Below, one piece after another: positions 56,771 through 64,000 of a stretch of DNA of 64,000 nt. The first letter of the stretch is position 1, and each line of letters opens with the position of its first letter. The stretch comes from Clitopilus passeckerianus (lineage: Eukaryota; Basidiomycota; Agaricomycetes; Agaricales; Entolomataceae): NCBI GenBank assembly GCA_944990035.1, contig CALYLX010000146.1, positions 1,054,001 to 1,118,000 on the forward strand, given 5' to 3'. The notes under the pieces were generated by a model that made no database searches, had not been told where the DNA came from, and worked only from the letters and a program-made list of their open reading frames with translations. The translations under genes and the position numbers were made by a program.

Positions 56771-58355
56771 TCAATTCCGAGGAGGCTCTCTGATCATCGC
56801 AAGATACTTGGCAACCTGCTTGTACAATTGTTCAACAAATTTCTTTCCTGCCGGAAACAACTCTGCCACGGGAAACAGCTGGTCAAAAAACAATGCTAAA
56901 TCAAATTTGTCGGCTTCAACCGCCATACTTTCTTGGAGTCCACTACTCCAGAGACAGAGGCGTCGTAGTGGGTGAGCTGGGAGTACTGTTCCTCCAGTCT
57001 CTTTGTAGCGGAGTCTAAGGTGGGTGGGGTTATGGACCTCGATCCATACGGTCAAGTAATGGAGCTGAGGAAGTAGCTGGCGCATCTGATAGAGAATGTC
57101 CCAGGAGAGCGACAAGATTGGAAGGGTTACAGAAAGTCTCTTTAAATCAGAAATGATTGGGTAAAACGAATGACGTTCATTATATCGCCTCCGAAACACC
57201 CTCCTATGGTCAACGCCGCCAGTTTGGGGATGTTATTGGTGTCACTGGGCAGGGAGAATGGCCATACGTTCCTACTACTCCAGGGCGTCGTTTCCGATGA
57301 TTGTACGAGGGCTAGGGAGGATAGTTGATGTCCCCATCGAAGCGTTAAAACTGAGTAGAGCAATTCCCACCATGCTGAAGAGGTTGTTATAGTAGCAATC
57401 CGAAGAGTGCAGATGGCAGAGGATTCGATCCTGTCGACAATTGCGTATAGGCATGCCGGGTTCGCACTGATAACGAATGTTGTCAACAATGGTAGCATGG
57501 CGATGGGAGGGGTGCTTGGCTGGAATAATTGGTCCGGACTTTCATCTTCGTTCAATCGCATCGATAGAAAGACAAGAGTTTGGATTTGGGAGACCGATGA
57601 GAATGCCTCCGCAGAAATATAGTGAGTAAATTGTTAGGGAGACTAAGTTCAGCTTGATGAGTGGATGATATGCGTTCCACTGTTGCTTTGATACGAGGAT
57701 CGTAAGAGTGTGAAGATTTTGTTGGCATACTTCTGTTAAACGGCCATAAAGCTGGTTCACTAGTTGATTGGCCGCTGGCGAGGTCGTGTGGCAGAGCTTA
57801 ACGAGGGAGTTTTGGACTCGAACGTGGGTCAAAGAGGGCACGATGGCAAGTGAGATTTCGGAGAAGGTGGTCTCGTTATTGAGAATGACTCGGAGCCACC
57901 TGACGTTGCTAAATAATGAGCCGCCTCTGAGGTTGGCTTATTTGTGTGCAGATATCCTCTGGCAGGAGGTCTCCTTCCAGCACCAGGTATCGGGTTCGCT
58001 TGCTATACGTCTCAGATCGCAGCCATTCACTGTCTTCCGCGGTACCATTTAGTATCTGTATATTAAAGAATTTCCACGACGTCATCTAGAATGTGGACGG
58101 ACCATCTACCCAGCCGGAGGCCCCCAGGCTAAACGAGCTGAGGAGGTTTAAAAGCGGAATAAGATTGACCATTAACCTCCAGAGCACATCCAGTGCAGGC
58201 CCCGTAAATGCTTTACAGGCTAATGATGCACGGAAAAGATCGCCTCTATTGACAGTCAATGAACTATCTACGAGAGGGTCTGAGATATCCCGGATGTCAT
58301 TAAAGCATTCGAAGATTTTGGGTAAAATATCTGCACTTGTCAGGACGGGATGCAT
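56771..58355 (-). pseudogene. F-box-like protein, frameshifted relative of the 55.4 kb gene
   Basis: Minus-strand ATG 58353-58355 opens MHPVLTSADILPKIFECFND and FRASLACKAFTGPALDVLWR, matching the F-box start of the intact gene. The blocks that follow also match it: SEWLRSETYSKRTRYLVLEG to EDICTQIS, SLFSNVRWLRVILNNET, PSLTHVRVQNS, EAFSSVSQIQTLVFLSMRLN and ACLYAIVDRIESSAICTLRI. The alignment needs frame changes near 57930 (after CTQISQP), near 57622 (after SLTI) and near 57175, none at usable splice sites. The sequence extends beyond the end of the intact paralogue (SDLKRLSVTLPILSLSWDIL and onward to TAA near 56771). Three shifts make a functional product unlikely unless the assembly contains errors. 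Confidence 0.6.
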
Positions 58356-58806
58356 CCCGGCAACGATGTGAAGTGGACGCTGAGATATACAGCCTCGAAA
58401 CAGAACAACCCCTTTCCAGATCTAATCAATTACGAAGCTGCCTCATGCCCAACGGAACTACCACGGCAAAAGCCAAGTAAGCAGAGGCAAACACGAGACT
58501 TCAACGACCATGACATCTGGATAGTTGTACCTACGCTGGTGTGAGGAGCTCTGAACGCTCTAGCATAAGACGATTCTCGGTTTACTCCTACTTTTTACGT
58601 CGTCGTCGTTGAAGTCCTCGAGCTTGAAGCTTGAAGATTTGAAGGAGGATCCATTTGGAGTCACTCCCGCACTGATGGATTACATAACGGCTATACAGTC
58701 CACTGTTGCCATTCCTCTTTTCCCCTTCGAGCCCCCCTCTAGAAATCGTTATATAAAGCCTGGCAAGCTCGAACGGCACCTGTGACATGATAACATCGAT
58801 TAAACT
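58356..58806. other. Divergent promoter region
   Basis: About 450 bases between the F-box pseudogene start and the SANT/Myb gene. No other feature recognised. Confidence 0.55.
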
Positions 58807-60321
58807 ATGGACAGTGAGCGTGTCAGAACGTAAGTACTGCTTCTCAACGACAACGACACCGAACACGACCCTAATTTCAGCTCTTTCATAGATATGAGGC
58901 GCTTGACCGGTTCATACACTCTCAGCGATCCCTCCTCGACAATCTACGGGGAGACATAACTAAACTACAGACATGGAGAGCATCTGCTGTCGCCTTTGCA
59001 TCGTCGCCTTCGTCTCCTATCTCTCCGAAAGTTACCTCCCTGGCATCATCACCTCCGAGCACACCCACTCATGAGACTTCGGATGAGATGCAAGACGACT
59101 CCGACGACTCTGATCTTCAACCATCGTCAAAAGAGTCTTTTCTCACATGTCTTACCACTCGATTAAATCAGGCAGAAAAGCCATTCGATGTAAGCGACCT
59201 CTCTAAGGCGAGGCTGGAGTTGCCCGACGATATTGCCATTGGCCTTGACTGGGGCTTGTTTTCTGGATCAGGTTCGTAGGACGCAGTCTTGTGTCCTCGG
59301 GAAGCAGGGATGCTGAGTAGTTGTTTTATACAGACCCTAAACCGCTTCAAGCGCTAGCAGCTACCCTCAGCCAGGCCTACAGTTCCAGGAACATACCCTC
59401 ACCCAAACAAACATCTTCGCCAACCGTCACCCAACAGTTTATCCGAGCTGGGCGGCGGGCGTTGATCGACCCAGTTCTTCGGTCTTCTCAGACATACATC
59501 CACGAACTCTCGCTTACTCTCCCCCTTTCTGACGACGAGAACGAGCAGAAGCTCTCGCCGGAAGAACGGAAACGGGAACGAGAGAGGGAGAAGTTGCGGG
59601 AGCTGAAGAAGAGAAAGATAAGAGGATGGGGTGGTCTTGGGCTGGTGAATACACCAATGAATCAAGAAGGCCACGGCAGGATGAAGCAGGGACAGTTGGG
59701 CGTATTCGTCAGGAGAGATGTTGAAGACGAGACAGCCGAGGTGGATGTCACCATAGATGATAACATCGATGGTTTTGGCGCTGCAGCCAATGGCCATCCA
59801 GAACCCGAGCTAGCCATCGCCAACAACGTTGACGGGCAATCGCTTGGTGGCAAAACCATCGCCCACTTGCAAGCTACCCAGCGCTTGGCTGGGAGGAACA
59901 GCAAGCTGCCCACGAAGCCGTCGACGGAAAAGAAGAACAAGACGAAAGTCAAGCTCCCTAAGGTCGAACCAGGGACCGACGTCAATATGCTCTCTGACCC
60001 CGAGTCGACCACTACGGTCTCAGCAAAGACTTCTGCGCTTACGAAAGCGGGCAAACCTAAACCCGAGACCTATAAACAGGCGTGGACGGATGAAGAACAG
60101 CAGCTGCTGGAACGGTTGCTAGAGGAGATACCTGACGGGGAGAAAAATCGGTCAGTTGCTCCTATATCTGACACGTGTGACAGCCATGCTGATGAACGTT
60201 CTTGCACCCATATAGTTGGCAAAAGATATCGAGGGCTATGAATGGGAAAAGAACGCCCCGACAAGTGGCGAGTAGGGTGCAGAAGTATTTCGAGAAGCTG
60301 AAGAGGTTTGGGGTTAATTGA
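58807..60321 (+). CDS. SANT/Myb-domain protein, ZZZ3-like
   Basis: Four exons from ATG 58807-58809 (MDSERVRTYEALDRFIHSQR) to TGA 60319-60321 give about 440 residues. The N-terminal third is helical with QRSLLDNLRGDITKLQTWRA, then Ser/Pro-rich. The middle has a charged coiled coil (SPEERKREREREKLRELKKR) and the segment RGWGGLGLVNTPMNQEGHGR. The C-terminus is the SANT/Myb domain: QAWTDEEQQLLERLLEEIPD, then across an intron RWQKISRAMNGKRTPRQVAS and RVQKYFEKLKRFGVN. The R-T-P-x-Q-V-A-S-R-V-Q-K-Y-F motif is shared with ZZZ3, a subunit of the ATAC histone acetyltransferase complex. No ZZ zinc finger is found after it, so only the DNA/histone-binding half is kept. Probably a nuclear chromatin protein. 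Confidence 0.8.
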
Positions 60322-62842
60322 GAGCCCGTTGGTGGGGCTCGTGCTTGGTTCTTGTCGCGCATATAGACATGCTAGCAACGCTAGGAATCGATGGCAGGCT
60401 CCCATTCGCCCTTTTCTTTTCTGCAAACCTTTGCTAATTGGTCATCGTAGGATATGTCCTGCTGGTCGACTTGAAACATGGCCCAGTCCGACTACATCCC
60501 ACCCAGCAGATGATCTACCGGCCATCCGCTCGACAAGTTCCGGTGACATGAGTCGATTCACCACGGCTACCACGGTTGATACGGATGAAGTAAGGAGGTC
60601 CTGTCTTGCCCAGATGCATGCTGATTGTGAACTAGGTCTCGTGTCTGTTCTACCGTTCGCCTTGGTCACCGTGGCTTTGCACCTGCAAATCACCTCGCTA
60701 GACTTCAAGACATTTTGCCTGGCAGCTACTGCAGCATGCGAACCGACCCTTCTATTCGCGGATTCTCGCAGGCCATCTGCCTCCCACGCACGCACACCCA
60801 TTGACACAACCCCATCCCCTGCATCTTCAGCACGCTGGCCGACAGCTACGTCGTGATAGCGTTCATAAAGCCACATCCCCGCGATAGCCAATGTGATGAT
60901 CGAAGTGCATGGCGTCGGTTCAGCCACCCGCCTTCACCGTTCAGTGCTTCGGTGTTCTAGCCGGTCTCCTGGCAGTCGGTTCCGACTTTATATTGAACGT
61001 CCACGCCACGCCACTGCTTAATGATGCTGGGATGACACGCCACTGGGAATTTGGGGGCGTTAAGGGTTCACGCTCTCAATTGCCATGCATGCATGACGAT
61101 TCGTTGTTCGTTCAAATTGGCGATGGATGCGGCGTTGTGGGAGTGAAGGTTTCACAGTCGCGGACGGACTTCCTTTGGGCTAGCTTGGAGGTTGCGTGGA
61201 AGGGTATGGAATGGTGGGCCTTCAAAGAAGGTTCCTGGTTCAAGACGGCTCTCATGGACCTTGTATGTCCTCCGCATTCACATATATTTGTTGGCGAGTT
61301 CGTTGGCTAGACTTGCGTGCTACTCCTTATTACCGCTCCGTCTTACCGGACTGACCACTGAAACTTAGTGTGGACCCTTTAAATGTTTCGGCTATCGTAC
61401 TTCGCACCTTTTTCACCCGACTCATTAATGTTTGCATTCAATTCAATAGTTTCTTTGCAACGTTTTGCTTCTCCTTTTGAGCCCGTCCCTAAGGCTTACG
61501 ACCACATGCTACTTGTCCTCGTGATCCATTTGAGGCACCAAATTAGCCCATGTATGAAGGTCGCTGGCTCAAGGCTGCTATCATGGACTGAATAGAGGAG
61601 AAAGAAGTTCCATAATCCACATGAACATCGCGGGAGAATAAGGTGACAACACCGATTCAACTTGGCTACTACTTTCGGCTAGCTGGTCAACTTCATGACT
61701 TGCCAGCAATCCTCTCTCTCCATGTACAGAGCCTAGAATAATTCCAAGCTGCTCCGAGTCTTTCTCTCGTACCTTGTCAATATTTTTACTGCCAATTTCA
61801 TAATCTGGTTATCTAGTCTTGACGGTGGCCGAAGTCAGACGGAGTCGATCGACATGTATATTTCTTGACATGAGTCTTGATCTTTCGCTCGGTGCTGGTC
61901 TTGTATGAGGAATATGAAGAGTAAGTAGATCCACTCTTCCGGCGGTGCATCTGAGCAAGGTATTACGAAGCAACCCTTCCAAAAGCTGCGGCGGTTAGAG
62001 ACTACAGAAATACTTCCGTCCCGACGTCTGATCATGCTGGAAGATTGAAACATGTCAGAGCCATCTTTATTTAGCGGGTGGAGAGCGCATATGTTCGGAT
62101 CCTCAACTGGGCACCGAACTGGTTCATAACGTGTGCCCGCTTCTTGCTCTGGCTTTCCGGGCTTTCCGAAGTGCCGAGGCGTGGTCGCTTGCGATCTCCC
62201 AGATGTCAGGTGGCCTACTCCTGCTTTTATTCTATTCAATGTCGGCCAACACCAATACACCTTCGGCAATTATTCGTGTCGCTGCTGAGCTATTATTATC
62301 TACTGCTGGGAGTTAGAGCTTTCAGGATGTACCCTGCGTTTATACAGTTGAGGCAAAATCAAACTTCCAGGCGGCATCCATTGTCTTCATGACTATGAAG
62401 CCGGTCGGGAGTCAATGACACCTTTGGGTGGCCACCGAGGCGATAGCTGGGCGTATACCACCTCTGCACATCATATCACAGGTTATCTTCCAATAGGGTT
62501 CGAGAATCGAAATGACTGCCTTGCACCAAAATAATTGCTACAAAATCGAAAACATTTGAGTTCTCCCGAACGATTCGCGAGCTCGAACATTTAATGACTA
62601 ATTTCTCGTGAAAGGAACGTGAAGATTTAGTGCACGAATTAGGCATCCAGGCAGAGTAGAACTGGTACATTTTATACAAAATGGCTTTAAACACAATAAA
62701 CAAGGCAGTTTTAGGCGGTCAGGTGGGTAAGCGCGTAAGCGTGACACCAGGCGCGTGACATATCGCGAACGTGACATCGCATGTCGTCCTCCTCAATTTT
62801 GCCTCAATCTACGACAACAACCAGCAGAAGCAACGCCTCAGA
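60322..62842. other. Long region (2.5 kb) without recognised gene
   Basis: Several medium open frames exist: 60540-60856 (plus), 60442-60927 (minus, from GTG) and 60909-61310 (plus, from ATG, with a hydrophobic N-terminus MASVQPPAFTVQCFGVLAGL). None is recognised. A short imperfect direct repeat of about 35 bases occurs near 61230-61265 and 61555-61590. No tRNA or transposon end found. Confidence 0.4.
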
Positions 62843-64000
62843 ATGGAAGACAGAGAGGCCATAGACATAACCCCAGACCCATCGGACTACGAGGAAGTCG
62901 ATAATGAAAGGCGTATCATTCTAGAACCTGTCATCCGGCGGGTGGTGCACGCTCTTGGAGGATATGAGTCGGGAAAGGGATATCAGATGGGAGACGAAGT
63001 GGCAGGATGTTTGAAGGACTTGAAGAGGCTTTGGAGGAAAGATGACGATGACGATGATCGCACGGTGGCACGAATCTTTTGGGAAACCCGCGTCCTTCCA
63101 AATGATCTGGTTCCCATTCTTCTGGCGACGGCAGGCAAGGGCAATGTCGAGGATAAGAGGGCCATAGCGTGTGCGGATCTAATGACTGCCATGACTTGGC
63201 CAATAGACATGGCGGAGGAGCTGAAGGAGCTGGATGAAGAGCTAGACAAAAGAGCGGATTTCACGCAGCTGCTACAGAGTCATTTACACTACAAAGCAGC
63301 TCTGCTCAAACCGGGTATCGTTCAAGCACTATTTGGGATCATGATACCACCCCTCGCAAAGCCGAGAAAGGAGAGGACCGAACGGGATGGACAGGTCGTC
63401 AACGTGGTCCTACATCTCATTCGCAATCTCGCGTTCATAAAGGATCTTCCATTCAATTCCCACCTCAGCTCTGACCAAGCGGAGTTCTCATGTCTCCAAA
63501 ACAAACTGGTCAAAACCTTGGAAGAGACGAAGACATTCCGGTTGCTCCTGACGATAGCCGCTAACACGGACAACGACCCCCTCTTCAACGGGTGGAACAC
63601 GCTGGTCTTAGAGATCCTCTTTCTGCTTTTCAGAGGTACAAAGCCACGGACGCTCACTATGGATCCAGAAAAGGTATCTCCACCACTATGTTTCTTTATC
63701 GAACGGGTTCCTAACTTCACACAGCAAGGGTCGGCAGCTCTCCATAGTCTCCTAGCTGCTGAGGACAAACTACGGCGAGAAATATCTCGAAACGCTAGTT
63801 CCCGTCATTCCCGATTCGGAACCACTATCGCTGTTAAATTAAACCCCAAAAAGGCGGCCACGAACGCACGTTCTCCAGATGATAGCCAGCCACAATCAGG
63901 TAATCATGAGGATCAAGGCTCTTCCTCGTCGCGTGCCTTCGTTCTTCATCGTCAACAGGCCATTAACCGCGAGGCGGCGGAGATTATGGATATGAAGAAA
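62843..64000 (+). CDS. TOF1: Timeless/Tof1/Swi1 replication-fork protein, 5' part (runs off window)
   Basis: Two exons in the window (62843-63673 and 63725 to beyond 64000) join in phase 0, covering the first 369 codons. The start MEDREAIDITPDPSDYEEVD is acidic. The Timeless N-terminal domain follows with ALGGYESGKGYQMGDEVAGC, a CADLMTAMTWPIDMAEELKE segment, KAALLKPGIVQALFGIMIPP and VVNVVLHLIRNLAFIKDLPF. Then come LLLTIAANTDNDPLFNGWNT and LVLEILFLLFRGTKP. This matches the fork protection complex subunit (yeast Tof1, fission yeast Swi1, animal Timeless), which stabilises stalled replication forks with Csm3/Swi3. The family is about 1000-1200 residues, so most of the gene lies to the right. The start codon is supported by the phase and the family N-terminus. 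Confidence 0.88.
   Translation, partial: MEDREAIDITPDPSDYEEVDNERRIILEPVIRRVVHALGGYESGKGYQMGDEVAGCLKDLKRLWRKDDDDDDRTVARIFWETRVLPNDLVPILLATAGKGNVEDKRAIACADLMTAMTWPIDMAEELKELDEELDKRADFTQLLQSHLHYKAALLKPGIVQALFGIMIPPLAKPRKERTERDGQVVNVVLHLIRNLAFIKDLPFNSHLSSDQAEFSCLQNKLVKTLEETKTFRLLLTIAANTDNDPLFNGWNTLVLEILFLLFRGTKPRTLTMDPEKVSPPLCFFIERVPNFTQQGSAALHSLLAAEDKLRREISRNASSRHSRFGTTIAVKLNPKKAATNARSPDDSQPQSGNHEDQGSSSSRAFVLHRQQAINREAAEIMDMKK

Noticed and set aside
60442..60927. 161-codon minus-strand open frame
   Set aside because: It begins at GTG, overlaps another open frame on the plus strand, and shows no recognisable motif.

Overview
The window looks like nuclear DNA of a filamentous basidiomycete of the Agaricomycetes type. 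Almost every gene is cut by several short (about 45-70 nt) GT...AG introns. The gene content is typical of that group: two AA9 lytic polysaccharide monooxygenases, a DUF6534 membrane protein, F-box proteins, a 7-TM membrane protein and tandem secreted hydrolases. A eukaryotic initiator tRNA-Met is present. I saw no CRISPR array, bacterial operon, rRNA or intact transposon. Exon structures were worked out by eye from reading frame, splice signals and paralogue comparison, so individual junctions may be off by a few bases.

Region 1 (1-10.1 kb): the 3' end of one type-B carboxylesterase, a second complete paralogue, a secreted S10 serine carboxypeptidase, and a Tag1-like vacuolar single-pass membrane protein. 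Region 2 (10.1-19.4 kb): two paralogous 2OG-Fe(II) oxygenases on the minus strand, flanking a dihydrofolate synthase (FOL3-like) and a DUF6534 seven-helix protein. Region 3 (19.9-26.1 kb): two tandem AA9 LPMOs, then a large NT-C2 domain protein. Region 4 (26.5-34.4 kb): a tandem pair of F-box proteins, a single-pass membrane protein with an extracellular-type domain, the initiator tRNA-Met, and a membrane-anchored septin-like P-loop protein.

Region 5 (34.7-43.2 kb): an intact and a frameshifted copy of a small beta-trefoil-like protein (possible I66 peptidase inhibitor family), a NOSIP-type RING protein, two small genes with good TATA boxes, a zinc-dependent butanediol/sorbitol-type dehydrogenase and a short-chain dehydrogenase. 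Region 6 (43.5-54.4 kb): a 7-TM protein, a three-copy array of MARVEL-like four-helix proteins (the first copy decayed), a PBDC1/Chp1 homologue, a gene-poor 1.8 kb stretch and an MFS monocarboxylate-type transporter. Region 7 (55.4-64 kb): an F-box protein, a frameshifted relative of it in tail-to-tail orientation, a ZZZ3-like SANT/Myb protein, 2.5 kb without recognisable genes, and the 5' part of a Timeless/Tof1 replication-fork protein running off the end.

Housekeeping genes (FOL3, NOSIP, PBDC1, TOF1, tRNA-iMet) are interspersed with lineage-specific tandem families (carboxylesterases, AA9, F-box, MARVEL-like, trefoil). Several of those families show a mix of intact and decaying copies, so birth-and-death of duplicates is the main theme. 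The secreted genes of the first 23 kb (esterases, carboxypeptidase, AA9) fit a saprotrophic or plant-associated lifestyle; this is inference.
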